From Pseudomonadota bacterium (GTDB taxonomy: Bacteria; Myxococcota; Myxococcia; Myxococcales; Myxococcaceae): a stretch of DNA of 64,000 nt. The stretch spans positions 62,001 to 126,000 of the forward strand of contig JAFAFL010000057.1 of NCBI GenBank assembly GCA_023423535.1, given 5' to 3'. The stretch's first letter is position 1, and each line of letters opens with the position of its first letter. Of this stretch, positions 1 through 8,530 are shown in pieces. The position numbers were made by a program, and so were the translations under genes. Under the pieces are notes generated by a model that worked only from the letters and a program-made list of their open reading frames with translations, had not been told where the DNA came from and ran no database searches.

Positions 1-25
1 CCGGCGCGTGCAGGCCTAGCGGGCG

Positions 26-235
26 TTACGGCGCGTGCGGCTTCGGCCCGCGCGAGGTCCCCGGATCGTGGAAGGCCTCCTCGCCTTCGGCCACGCCGGG
101 CGTCTTGCCGGGCTCGTTGGGATAGGGCCGGTCGCTCCGGTCTTCGCCTCCCTCGGCCTTGCCGGGCGTCTTGCCGGGGCCAGTGCCGGCGCCTGCGTCG
201 CGGCGGATCTTCGGATCGAGCTTCTCGTCAGCCAT
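26..235 (-). CDS. Small acidic, low-complexity hypothetical protein (69 aa)
   Basis: Function not recognised. The start is the ATG at 235, which has a GGAGGA ribosome-binding site a few bases upstream; an in-frame start farther upstream (82 aa) ignores that site. The protein is hydrophilic, rich in Gly, Pro, Asp, Glu and Lys, with no membrane segment, and contains a short internal duplication: PGKTPG at about residues 20-25 and again at 42-47, each followed by an Ala-Glu-Gly step. It looks intrinsically disordered. It is divergent from the membrane protein starting at 358. The strong RBS and codon-regular frame support it being real. Confidence 0.6.
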   Translation of the reverse strand: MADEKLDPKIRRDAGAGTGPGKTPGKAEGGEDRSDRPYPNEPGKTPGVAEGEEAFHDPGTSRGPKPHAP

Positions 236-357
236 GGTGTTCCTCCTCTCCGCAGAAGGTGCGCACGCCGCCACCTACGAGGATCGGCGCGCACGCCCAG
301 CAGCCGGGCGGTCGGCGCACGTTGGAGAGAAGCCGCGCGCGTGACCACCTTCCCCCG

Positions 358-867
358 GTGAACGCGACCGAGCTCGAGAAGATCCTGCAGGCGAACGAGA
401 CCGAGCGCGGCGGGCCGCTCGCTCGCGGGCTGGCGTACGCGCAGGGAGGCTGGTGGCTCGCGACCGGGCTGTGGCCGGTCCTCCACCTCCGCTCCTTCGA
501 GCGCGTCACCGGTCGCAAGCGCGAGGGCTGGCTGGTGAAGACGCTCGGCGGCCTCATCGCGGCGGTGGGCGGGGTGATGCTGCTGTCGGCGAAGCGAAGT
601 CAGGTGACGCCGGAGCTGCGGCTGCTGGGGCTCGGCAGCGCGCTGGCAATGGCGGTGTCCGACGTGTGGTACCCGCTGCGTGGCCGGGTGAAGAAGGTGT
701 ACCTCGCGGACGCGGCGGCGGAGGCGGCGCTGGTGGGCGGATGGCTCCTCGCGAGTTCGAAGCGCCAGCAGGAGAAGCACGCCGCGCGCGCGAAGCTCTA
801 CGTCGCCGAGCTGCTCTCCGGGAAGCACCGCGACGCGAGCTCCACCACGGTCGTCGCGCCGGTGTGA
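358..867 (+). CDS. Putative integral membrane protein, unknown function (169 aa)
   Basis: A small polytopic protein with about four hydrophobic segments (around residues 25-45, 60-80, 90-110 and 120-140) separated by Arg/Lys-rich loops, and a hydrophilic C-terminus. I recognise no enzyme motif. The GTG at 358 is the most plausible start because translation upstream of it is Arg/Pro-rich junk typical of the wrong frame, but no strong ribosome-binding site decides it. It stands alone: divergent from the small protein to its left, and 83 bases before the OPT transporter. Confidence 0.6.
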   Translation: MNATELEKILQANETERGGPLARGLAYAQGGWWLATGLWPVLHLRSFERVTGRKREGWLVKTLGGLIAAVGGVMLLSAKRSQVTPELRLLGLGSALAMAVSDVWYPLRGRVKKVYLADAAAEAALVGGWLLASSKRQQEKHAARAKLYVAELLSGKHRDASSTTVVAPV

Positions 868-950
868 GCCGCGTGATGGGGAGGCACAGGAGCGTCTGAT
901 ATACTGCCCCGTTCGTTCGCCGACTTTTCCGGTGAGCGCATGGAGCGGAC

Positions 951-2744
951 ATGACCGAACCGTCCCCGGCCGCGCAGCTTCGGCCGTCCCCTCACGGAGA
1001 GCCCCACGCCGCGGGTCCTCTCATCACCGAGCACGAACGGCGCATCTCGTCGAAGCCCTACCGCGAGGTGACGGTGGCGGGCATGGCGCTCGGCATCGTC
1101 GTCGGCATCGTGCTCACCGCGAGCATGACCTACGCGGGGCTGCTCATCGGCTTCGTGGTGCCGGCTTCGACGGTGGCGGCGATCCTCGGCTGGGGCCTGT
1201 TGCGCGGGGTGATGCGGCGCGGCTCCATCGTGGAGAACAACATCAACCAGACGGTCGCCTCGGGCATCAACAACGCGGCGGCGGGCGTCATCTTCACCTT
1301 CCCCGCGCTGTTCCTCATGGGGAGCGAGGTGACCTTCAACCCCTGGGCGATCGGCGCGGCGTCGGTGGCGGGCGCGTTCCTCGGGACGCTCTTCATCATT
1401 CCGCTGCGCAAGCAGATGATCGAGTTCGAGCGCCTGCGCTTTCCCTCCGGCATCGCGGTGGCGGAGATCCTCCGCTCGCCCGGCGCGGGCGCGAAGAAGT
1501 CGGTCTATCTCATCGGCGCGAGCCTCCTCGGGCTCGCCTTCGGGCTCGTCGCCGCGTTCGAGATCATCCCGGAGAAGGTGGACCTCGGCAGGGCGCTGGG
1601 CATGCCCGCGTACATCCCCAACGTGTGGGCGCTCTCGCTGCTCTCGCTCGGTGCCGGCTACATCAGCGGCCGGCCGGGGCTGATGGTGCTCGCGGGCGGC
1701 GTGCTGGCGAACTGGGTGGTGGCGCCGATGGTGGTGCAGATGGGTTGGATCGAGGTCCCGCCGGGGACGGCGCCCGCGGACGTGGGATCGTTCTACGCGA
1801 GCGCGGTGTACGGGAAGATCAACCGGCCGCTCGGGATCGGTTTGCTCATCGGCGGCGCGCTGGCGGGCATCGTCGTCGCGGGGCCGATGCTCAAGGCGGC
1901 GCTGAAGAGCATCAGCGGCGGAAAGGCGGGAGGCTCTGACGAGCTTCCGGTGACGTGGCTCTACGGCGGCGTGGTGGCGTCGCTGGTGGTGCTCGGCGCG
2001 GCCGCGTATCTCTCCGACCCGACGATCGGCCTCGGACGCGCGGCGCTCACCGCGGGCATCGGGACGGTGTGGATCTGGCTCGCGGGGATCATCATCGCGC
2101 AGTGCGCCGGACGCACCGACTGGAGCCCCATCTCCGGCATGGCGCTGCTCGCGGTGACGCTCATCCTCTTCATCGTGGGCACTGCGCAGGTCGGACTGGC
2201 GGTGCTCATCGGCGCGGCGGTGTGCGTGGCCATCGGCCAGGCGTCGGACATGATGAGCGACCTCAAGACCGGTCACCTCGTGGGGTCGAAGCCGGTGCGG
2301 CAGCAGGCGACGCAGCTGGTGGTCACGTGGATGGGACCGATCGTCGCGGTACTGACCGTGTACCTCATCTGGCAGACGCAGAAGTTCGGGCCGGGCACGG
2401 CGATCCCCGCGGCGCAGGCGACGACGCTGCAGCAGATGATCGCGGCGATCCAGGGAGGCGAGGTGCCGGTGGACAAGTACCTCGCGGGTGGCCTGGTGGG
2501 GCTCGTGCTCACGCTCGCGGCGGGAGGCGGGGCGGGCGTGCTCGTCGGGCTCTCGATGTATCTGCCGCTGTTCTACGTCCTCCCCTACGGGCTCGGCTGC
2601 GCGGTGGCGATGGTGACCCAGCGCGTGTGGGGCCGCGGCTTCGTGGCGAACGTGGGCTTTCCGGTAGCGGCGGGGCTGCTCGTGGGCGACTCGCTCAGCG
2701 GCGTGATCTTCGCGCTCTACAAGCTCGGAACGGCGGCGGCGTGA
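951..2744 (+). CDS. OPT-family oligopeptide/metal-chelate transporter
   Basis: A 597-residue polytopic inner-membrane protein of the oligopeptide transporter (OPT) superfamily, whose members carry peptides or metal-chelate complexes by secondary transport. After a ~40-residue hydrophilic N-terminus the chain is almost continuously hydrophobic, with roughly 14-16 predicted helices. Supporting sequence is the early stretch SIVENNINQTVASGINNAA (about residues 87-105) followed by a hydrophobic helix and a later Gly-rich SGRPGLMVLAGG segment, all in the pattern of bacterial OPT proteins. Start ATG at 951 follows GGAGCGG. Its stop overlaps by one base the start of the next gene, so the two are co-transcribed. 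The transported substrate cannot be told from sequence. Confidence 0.85.
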   Translation: MTEPSPAAQLRPSPHGEPHAAGPLITEHERRISSKPYREVTVAGMALGIVVGIVLTASMTYAGLLIGFVVPASTVAAILGWGLLRGVMRRGSIVENNINQTVASGINNAAAGVIFTFPALFLMGSEVTFNPWAIGAASVAGAFLGTLFIIPLRKQMIEFERLRFPSGIAVAEILRSPGAGAKKSVYLIGASLLGLAFGLVAAFEIIPEKVDLGRALGMPAYIPNVWALSLLSLGAGYISGRPGLMVLAGGVLANWVVAPMVVQMGWIEVPPGTAPADVGSFYASAVYGKINRPLGIGLLIGGALAGIVVAGPMLKAALKSISGGKAGGSDELPVTWLYGGVVASLVVLGAAAYLSDPTIGLGRAALTAGIGTVWIWLAGIIIAQCAGRTDWSPISGMALLAVTLILFIVGTAQVGLAVLIGAAVCVAIGQASDMMSDLKTGHLVGSKPVRQQATQLVVTWMGPIVAVLTVYLIWQTQKFGPGTAIPAAQATTLQQMIAAIQGGEVPVDKYLAGGLVGLVLTLAAGGGAGVLVGLSMYLPLFYVLPYGLGCAVAMVTQRVWGRGFVANVGFPVAAGLLVGDSLSGVIFALYKLGTAAA

Positions 2745-3304
2745 TGAACCTCCAGACCCTCGCGACGATCCTTCTCATCGCCGGCACGGTCGTCGGCACC
2801 TTTGGCGGCGGGAAGCTGCCGCAAGCGGACGTGCTCATCACCGGGCTCGGGCTGCTGATGCTCGTGGCGGGCGGCGTCCTGCTCTCCGTCGACCGGCGCC
2901 GGAAGAACCGCGCGCAGGACGCCGGTGTTGCGCCGGGCGGCGCGGGCTCGAGGGCCGACGTGCTCGCGCTCATCCGCGAGCTGCCGGCGAAGCTGCAGCC
3001 CATCGCGGACGAGGCGGACGACCTCACGCTCGACGAGCTCGCTTCGCGCATTGGAGCGCTGGACGCGGACTACTTCCAGCCGATCGCCGACGGTGCGCCG
3101 CTCCTTCTCGGGCCGATGGGGACCGCGCGCTTCGCCAGCGTGTTTGGCGTGTACGCGGGGGGCGAGCGGCTCGTGTCGCGAGCGTGGTCCGCCGCGGTGG
3201 ACTCGCACCGGCCCGAGGCGGTCGCTTCGCTGCGCGAGGGCGTGAAGCGCATCCGCGAGGCGGCAGAGGCGATCGACGGGATCGGCTCTTCGCGCGCGGC
3301 GTGA
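2744..3304 (+). CDS. Membrane-anchored hypothetical protein downstream of OPT transporter
   Basis: A 186-residue protein with two N-terminal hydrophobic segments (about residues 5-22 and 30-47), a short basic loop DRRRKNR, then a soluble domain of about 130 residues that ends in a helical Arg/Glu-rich stretch. No known motif seen. The ATG at 2744 shares one base with the OPT stop (TGATG arrangement); an in-frame GTG one codon earlier is possible. Tight coupling to the transporter on one side and a GTGA overlap with the amidohydrolase on the other put it in a three-gene operon, so a role linked to peptide uptake or processing is possible but is inference only. Confidence 0.65.
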   Translation: MNLQTLATILLIAGTVVGTFGGGKLPQADVLITGLGLLMLVAGGVLLSVDRRRKNRAQDAGVAPGGAGSRADVLALIRELPAKLQPIADEADDLTLDELASRIGALDADYFQPIADGAPLLLGPMGTARFASVFGVYAGGERLVSRAWSAAVDSHRPEAVASLREGVKRIREAAEAIDGIGSSRAA

Positions 3305-5031
3305 GGGAGCCGTTTGTCAGCGCGGTCGGACGCATGGCGATCGTCTTCGCCGGCGGGCTCCTGCTCGCGGCGTGCGCGCTGCGTCCGAGCGCGTGGGCGG
3401 AAGTTGAGGGAAACGTGAACGAGCCGGTCTCTGTCTATGTGGCCTCGCGCGTGCGCACCGGTGACCTGAAGCGGCCGGTGGCGCAGGCGATCGCGGTGAG
3501 GGGCGCGCAGGTCCTCGCGGTGGGCACGCGCGCGGAGATACTGGAGCGGGCCGGCCGCGGCGCGAGGGTGCACGAGCTGGGAGAGGCGGTGATCGTCCCC
3601 GGACTGCAGGACGCGCACGCGCACATCGCGGGGCTGGGACGAGCGCTGACCGTGACGCCCCTTCGCGGCGCGCGTTCACCGGAGGAGATCGTGGAGCGGC
3701 TGCGCGCGGCCGGACCGGAGAGCCGCCAGGGCGACTGGCTCATCGGACGCGGGTGGGACCAGAACGAGTGGAGTGGGGCGCAGCGCGGGTTCCCGCACCG
3801 GCGCGTGCTGGATGAGGCGTTTCCTCACACGCCGGTCTTCCTCTCGCGGGTGGACGGACACGCGGCGTGGGTGAACGGCGCGGCGCTGCGGCGGGCCCAC
3901 CTCACGCGGGACACGCCGGACCCGCCGGGCGGAAGGTTCGAGCGCGATGAGCACGGGGAGCTGACAGGTGTGCTCATCGACAACGCGATCGAGCAGGTGT
4001 CGAAGGCGATGCCGGAGCTGACCGATGCGCAGCACGCGGGGCGGGTGATGGCGGGGCTGCGGCGCGCGGCCGAGGTGGGGCTGACCGCGGTGCACGATGC
4101 GGGGACGGACCTGCGCACCTTTCGATACCTGCAGTACCTCGACGCGTCGGGTCAGTTGCCGGTGCGCGTGTACGCGATGGCCGAGGGACAGGGCGAAGAC
4201 TGGGAGCTGTGGACGGACCTCGGCACCTTCCGCGGGAACCTCCTCACCATGCGCTCGGTGAAGATGTTGATGGACGGGGCGCTGGGCTCTCGCGGCGCGG
4301 CGCTGTGGGAGCCGTACAGCGACGCGCCGGGCGAGACGGGGCTTCTGTTGCTCACGCCGGAGGAGCTGCAGGCGCGCGCGGAGGCGTTCATGTCGCGCGG
4401 CTTCCAGGTGAACGTGCACGCGATCGGCGACCGCGCGAACGACCTCACCCTGGAGGCGCTGCGCAGGGCGTTGGCGGCGACCGGGAACCGCGACGGAAGG
4501 CACCGGCTCGAGCACGCGCAAATCTTCTCGCCCACCACGCTGCAGCGCATGGCGGAGCTGGGCGTGGTCGCGAGCATGCAGCCCACCCACGCCACGAGCG
4601 ACATGCCATGGGCGGAGAGCAGGCTCGGGCCGGAGCGCATCCGGCGCGCGTACGCGTGGAGAGGCGTGCTGGCTGCGGGCGTGCCGCTCGCGTTCGGGAG
4701 CGACTTTCCGGTGGAGGAGCCGGAGCCGCTGGCGGGCATCTACGCTGCGCGGACGCGGCAGGACGCGCGGGGACTGCCGGAGGGTGGGTGGTATCCGGAG
4801 CAGCGGCTGACCGGAGAGGAGGCGCTGCACGCATTCACCGCCGGCGCTGCCTTTGCCTCGTTCTCGGAAGAGAGGCTCGGGCGCCTCGCGCCGGGGATGG
4901 ACGCCGACTTCACCGTGCTCAGCGTGGACCCGGTGGAGGGCGAGCCCGGGACACTGCTCGGCGCCCGCGTTCACTTCACCGTGGTGGCGGGCCGGGAGGT
5001 GCGGGTGGTGGAGGGGGCGGCGCCGCGCTGA
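3301..5031 (+). CDS. Amidohydrolase-3 (YtcJ-like) family lipoprotein
   Basis: A metal-dependent amidohydrolase of the YtcJ/amidohydrolase-3 type, about 576 residues. From the GTG at 3301 (overlapping the previous stop as GTGA) there is a basic N-region, a hydrophobic stretch and a lipobox LAAC with Cys25, so the protein is probably lipid-anchored outside the cytoplasmic membrane; an alternative ATG at 3334 would shorten the N-region. The metal-binding HAH is at residues 106-108, and the family signatures MDGALGSRGAALW, VNVHAIGDRAN, RLEHAQIF and FGSDFPVEEP follow in order. Members cleave amide or carbamate bonds in varied small molecules; the substrate here is unknown. Its last 56 bases overlap the convergent bioN gene. 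Confidence 0.82.
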   Translation: MREPFVSAVGRMAIVFAGGLLLAACALRPSAWAEVEGNVNEPVSVYVASRVRTGDLKRPVAQAIAVRGAQVLAVGTRAEILERAGRGARVHELGEAVIVPGLQDAHAHIAGLGRALTVTPLRGARSPEEIVERLRAAGPESRQGDWLIGRGWDQNEWSGAQRGFPHRRVLDEAFPHTPVFLSRVDGHAAWVNGAALRRAHLTRDTPDPPGGRFERDEHGELTGVLIDNAIEQVSKAMPELTDAQHAGRVMAGLRRAAEVGLTAVHDAGTDLRTFRYLQYLDASGQLPVRVYAMAEGQGEDWELWTDLGTFRGNLLTMRSVKMLMDGALGSRGAALWEPYSDAPGETGLLLLTPEELQARAEAFMSRGFQVNVHAIGDRANDLTLEALRRALAATGNRDGRHRLEHAQIFSPTTLQRMAELGVVASMQPTHATSDMPWAESRLGPERIRRAYAWRGVLAAGVPLAFGSDFPVEEPEPLAGIYAARTRQDARGLPEGGWYPEQRLTGEEALHAFTAGAAFASFSEERLGRLAPGMDADFTVLSVDPVEGEPGTLLGARVHFTVVAGREVRVVEGAAPR

Positions 5032-5671
5032 CCGCTTCCTGTAGAGGCTCCGGCTCATCCAGCAGCCCGCGTGCCTCCAGTGCCTGTCCCGTCTGCTGCG
5101 CGTAGGCGACGGCGTTGATCACCACCGGCATCACCCGCGCGCGGACGTTGCGCTCGAGGCCGCGGGCGCGCGCGGCGTCTCGCACGTCGTGCAGCGATCC
5201 GAGCAGGTACGGCAGGCTCCGCATCATCAGCGAGACGAGAAGGCCGAAGCGCTCCGGATCCACGCCCACCACGCGCAGCGGTCGTGCGGCACTGACGAGT
5301 CCATCCAGCAGGCGCGGACCCGGCGTGGTCAGCGTGAGCAGCCGCGCGGCGAGCACGCACAGCGCGAGGTTCCCCGTCACCAGCACCGCGCCGCGCGGGC
5401 TCTCGGTGAAGGCGTGGAAGAGCCCGAGCACGACGAGCAGCGGCAACAGCGCCTTCACTGCACGGCCGAGGTGCGCGAGCGGCAGGCGCGCGCCGAGGGG
5501 ATAGGCGAGCAGCACGGCCGCCAATGCGGGCAGCGTGACCTCCGGCTTCCCGAACGCCAACGCGGCCGCGCTCAGGAGCAGCAGCGCGAGGAACTTCGCC
5601 CACAGCGGCGCCCGGTGCAGTGGCGAGCGGGCCTCGACGAAGGTGCCGAAGAGGTGCCCGTGTCCCCTCAT
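4976..5671 (-). CDS. bioN: ECF transporter transmembrane protein BioN/EcfT
   Basis: The T-component of an energy-coupling-factor (ECF) importer, the membrane scaffold that links the ATPase to the substrate-binding S-component. The protein has 231 residues with about five hydrophobic segments between residues 25 and 155. Two Ala-Arg-Gly motifs, the diagnostic coupling-helix signatures of EcfT, are at residues 169-171 (DAARARGLE) and 200-202 (ALEARGL). The start ATG overlaps the bioM stop by four bases. The C-terminal ~17 residues are nearly all Pro/Ala and lie antisense to the amidohydrolase 3' end, so this tail may be a read-on into the neighbour rather than a conserved part. Confidence 0.88.
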   Translation of the reverse strand: MRGHGHLFGTFVEARSPLHRAPLWAKFLALLLLSAAALAFGKPEVTLPALAAVLLAYPLGARLPLAHLGRAVKALLPLLVVLGLFHAFTESPRGAVLVTGNLALCVLAARLLTLTTPGPRLLDGLVSAARPLRVVGVDPERFGLLVSLMMRSLPYLLGSLHDVRDAARARGLERNVRARVMPVVINAVAYAQQTGQALEARGLLDEPEPLQEAVSAAPPPPPPAPPGPPPR

Positions 5672-6333
5672 GCGGCGCAGCGCCTCCGGTACTCGTTGAT
5701 CGCTTCGTGAGGAGAGCCGTCGAACACGATGCGGCCCCCTTCGAACACCAGGGTGCGCTCGCTCTGCTGCGCGAAGTCGAGATCGTGGGTGGCGAAGACG
5801 ACGCGCGGCTCCAGCTCCGCGAAGACGCGCCGGATGCGCAGCGCGTTGCGCAAGTCGAGCAGCGTGGTGGGCTCGTCGGCGACGACCACCGAAGGCTTCG
5901 TCGCCAGCACCACCGCCAGCGCGAGCAGCTGCCGTTCTCCGCCGGAGAGGTCGTAGATGCTGCGCTCCGCCAGGCCTGTGAGCCCAAACGGCTCCAGCGC
6001 CCCGAGCGCCGCGGCACGCCGGGCATCACCCGACTTGTGCAGCTGCCGGAGCGAGAGCTCCATGTCCTCGATCACCGTGGGCATCACCAGCTGCGCGAGC
6101 GGGTCGGTGAACACGAAGCCCACGCGCTTGCGCACGCGCGGTCCGTCGCGACGCGTATCGAGACCATCCACGGTCACCGCGCCCCTGTCCGGCAGCACCA
6201 GCCCGTTGAGGAGCTTGAGGAAGGTGGACTTGCCCGAGCCGTTGCCGCCGATGACGCTCACCCGCTGCTCGGTGAGCTCGACCGTGATCGGGTGGAGGAT
6301 CCCCGTCACCTCTGCGTCGGCGAGCGCGATCAC
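5668..6333 (-). CDS. bioM: ECF transporter ATPase BioM/EcfA
   Basis: The ABC ATPase of the biotin ECF importer, 221 residues. Motifs are all intact: Walker A GGNGSGKST at residues 29-37, Q-loop Gln81, ABC signature LSGGE at 129-133, Walker B VVVADEP with Asp153-Glu154, and switch His183. Starts at a GTG whose GTGA overlaps the stop of bioY, and overlaps bioN by four bases, so the three subunits are translationally coupled. Only one ATPase gene is present, as in BioMNY systems where the ATPase acts as a homodimer, rather than the EcfA1/A2 pair of shared ECF systems. Confidence 0.93.
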   Translation of the reverse strand: MIALADAEVTGILHPITVELTEQRVSVIGGNGSGKSTFLKLLNGLVLPDRGAVTVDGLDTRRDGPRVRKRVGFVFTDPLAQLVMPTVIEDMELSLRQLHKSGDARRAAALGALEPFGLTGLAERSIYDLSGGERQLLALAVVLATKPSVVVADEPTTLLDLRNALRIRRVFAELEPRVVFATHDLDFAQQSERTLVFEGGRIVFDGSPHEAINEYRRRCAA

Positions 6334-6914
6334 CTTGGCGAGGCCGCCGGCGCGCGCAGCCGGGGGAACGCGCGGTGCACGCCGACCCCGATGGCCGCGG
6401 CGATGAGGTTCTTCACCACGTCCCCGGGCAGGAAGGCGACATCCACCGCCACCGCCGCCTCCAAGGACAGGCGAGCGTTGAGCATCAGCCCGGCGATGCC
6501 CATCGGGTGCACGACGAGGAGGCTCGTCACCGCGCACGCGGCGAAGAGCGCCCAGAGCCGCCAACGTGGAGATCGGGTGAGCGCCCACCGCGAGAAGTGG
6601 CCGACGACGAACGCCGCGGGCACGAACGCGAGCAGGTATCCGGCGGACGGTCCCGCCAGCACGCCGAAGCCCGAGCGGAACTGGCTGAAGATCGGCACGC
6701 CCGCCAGGCCCACGACGACATACAGCGCCACCGCTGCGGCGCCGCGAGACGGCCCGAGCACCACGCCCGCGAGCATCACGCCCAGCGTCTGCAGCGTGAT
6801 CGGCACGCCGACCGGGCCGGTGGGGATGGCCGGCAGGATGGCCAGCACCGCCACCAGCGCGGCGAACACCGCGACCAGCGAGAGGTCGGTGGCGCTGAAG
6901 CGACGCGCGCTCAA
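6330..6914 (-). CDS. bioY: Biotin transporter substrate-binding subunit BioY
   Basis: The S-component that binds biotin in the membrane, 194 residues and about six hydrophobic helices. The family core is clear: ITLQTLGVMLAGVVLGP followed by a Gly-rich helix, GLAGVPIF, and GVLAGPSAGYLLAF. The only usable start in frame is a TTG at 6914 that overlaps the stop of the upstream CarB-like gene as TTGA, with GGAGG about 13 bases upstream. Together with bioM and bioN it makes a complete BioMNY importer. The biotin assignment rests on the subunit family; no biotin-synthesis genes are in the window. Confidence 0.9.
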   Translation of the reverse strand: MSARRFSATDLSLVAVFAALVAVLAILPAIPTGPVGVPITLQTLGVMLAGVVLGPSRGAAAVALYVVVGLAGVPIFSQFRSGFGVLAGPSAGYLLAFVPAAFVVGHFSRWALTRSPRWRLWALFAACAVTSLLVVHPMGIAGLMLNARLSLEAAVAVDVAFLPGDVVKNLIAAAIGVGVHRAFPRLRAPAASPR

Positions 6915-8464
6915 CTGCGGACCGCGCCTCCGTCCTGCACGGCCATGAAGGTGACCTTCCCGCTCCGCAGCGCCTCCAGCGCCTCGACCGCCATGCGAGC
7001 GGCATTCGCGGTGGTGAAGTACGACACGCCGAGGATGACCGCCTCGCGGCGCACCTTCGCCGAGTCCAGCGCCGAGGGCCGGTCGCTCGGGGTGTTGATG
7101 ACCATGCCGATGCGGCCGGAGCGCAGGAGGTCCACCGCGTTCGGGCTGCCGTGGGCGACGCGCACCAGCTGCTCGGTGGGGATGCGCTTCTGGGTGAGGT
7201 AGCGGCAGGTGCCCTCGGTGGTGAGCACGTCGTGACCCAGCGCACGAAGCCGTCGCGCGAGGTCCACCATCGCCGGCTTGTCCTCGTCGCGCACCGAGAT
7301 GAAGACCGCCTGGCCGGGCTCGGGGAACTTCATCCCCGCGGCGAGCTGCGCCTTCGCGTACGCGGTGGCGTGCGTGTCCGAGATGCCCACCACGCTGCCG
7401 GTGCTCTGCATCTGCGTGCCGAGCAGCACGTCGCGCGCGGCGGAGCGGGCGAAGGGAAACACGGCCTCGCGAATCGCCACCACCTTCAGCGGCGCCTCGC
7501 GGACGTAGCCCAGCTCCGGCAGCGTGCGGCCGGCGACGCACTGCGCGGCGATCTTCGCCAGCGGCACCTGGGTGGCGCGGGTGACGAAGGGCACGGTGCG
7601 GCTGGTGCGCGGGTTCAGCTCCAGCACCGTCACCGAACGGCCCTGCACCGCGAAGCGCACGTTGCACAAACCCACCACGCCCAGCGCGCGCGCGAGCTCG
7701 GTGGCCTGGTCCTTCAGCTTCTCGGTCACGTCCGGCCCGAGCGAGTAGGGCGGCAGCGCACAGGCCGCGTCGCCCGCGTGCACGCCCGCCTCCTCGATGT
7801 GCTCCATCACCCCACCGACGTAGGTGTTGCCCAGCGCGTCGGCCACGAGGTCCACGTCCGCCTGCACCGCGTGCTCGAGGAACTGCGAGAGGACGACCGG
7901 CAGCGGGACCTCGTCGAGCTCCTCCGGCTCGTGCACGAAGCGCGCGCCGCCCGACTCGTGCGCGTCCGGTCCGCGCGCGAGCAGCGGCAGCCCGAGCTTC
8001 GAAGCCAGCGTCCGCACCTCGTCGCGCGTGATGGCCAGCGCGTGCCCCGGCGCCTGCATCCCCTTCGAGCGCACGAACTCGCCGAAGGCGATCCGGTCCG
8101 CGCAGAGCGACAGCGTCTCCGGCGACACGCCCAGCAGGGTCACGCCGTGCCGCTTGAGCACGCCGCTTCTCGAGAGCTGCAGCGCAATGGCCAGCGCCGA
8201 GTGCCCGCCGACCATCGCCAGCAGCGCGTCCGGCTTCTCGCGCTCGATGATCCACTCCGCGGTCTGCGCGGTGACCGGCTCGAGGTAGGTGCGCGCGGAG
8301 AGCGCCGGATCGCCGACGACGGTGACTGCGTTCGAGTCGAGGAGCACCGCCTCCACGCCCGCCTCGCGCAGGCCCATGAGGACCATCGTCCCCGAGTGGT
8401 CGTACTCGCCGCCCTGGCCAATCACCGCAGGACCGCTGCCCAGTACCAGCACCTTCTTCGCCAT
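6911..8464 (-). CDS. Free-standing CarB C-terminal-half paralogue (ATP-grasp + MGS-like domain)
   Basis: A 517-residue protein matching only the second half of carbamoyl-phosphate synthase large subunit. It opens with KVLVLGSGPAVIGQG, equivalent to the start of the CarB carbamate-phosphorylating half, then an ATP-grasp domain with the well-kept ELNPRTSRTVPFVTRAT segment, and ends in a methylglyoxal-synthase-like domain with GHDVLTTEGTCRYL. Some otherwise conserved residues differ (GGEYDHSG in place of the usual IEFDYC-type sequence). No CarA or CarB N-half is nearby, and it is TTGA-coupled to bioY. It may be a specialised ATP-grasp ligase or carbamate-using enzyme; it is intact and not simply a truncated pseudogene. 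Start ATG at 8464. Confidence 0.8.
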   Translation of the reverse strand: MAKKVLVLGSGPAVIGQGGEYDHSGTMVLMGLREAGVEAVLLDSNAVTVVGDPALSARTYLEPVTAQTAEWIIEREKPDALLAMVGGHSALAIALQLSRSGVLKRHGVTLLGVSPETLSLCADRIAFGEFVRSKGMQAPGHALAITRDEVRTLASKLGLPLLARGPDAHESGGARFVHEPEELDEVPLPVVLSQFLEHAVQADVDLVADALGNTYVGGVMEHIEEAGVHAGDAACALPPYSLGPDVTEKLKDQATELARALGVVGLCNVRFAVQGRSVTVLELNPRTSRTVPFVTRATQVPLAKIAAQCVAGRTLPELGYVREAPLKVVAIREAVFPFARSAARDVLLGTQMQSTGSVVGISDTHATAYAKAQLAAGMKFPEPGQAVFISVRDEDKPAMVDLARRLRALGHDVLTTEGTCRYLTQKRIPTEQLVRVAHGSPNAVDLLRSGRIGMVINTPSDRPSALDSAKVRREAVILGVSYFTTANAARMAVEALEALRSGKVTFMAVQDGGAVRS

Positions 8465-8530
8465 GCGCGCGCATATAGCGCGTCGCCCGCGTTCGTTCTC
8501 GGCACTTTCTCTCTGGGCTAAGAGCAGCCC

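Noticed and set aside
6911..8464. CarB-like gene as a truncated pseudogene
   Set aside because: It starts exactly at the natural half boundary of CarB, keeps both domains and has overlapping coupled neighbours, so it looks like a maintained stand-alone protein.
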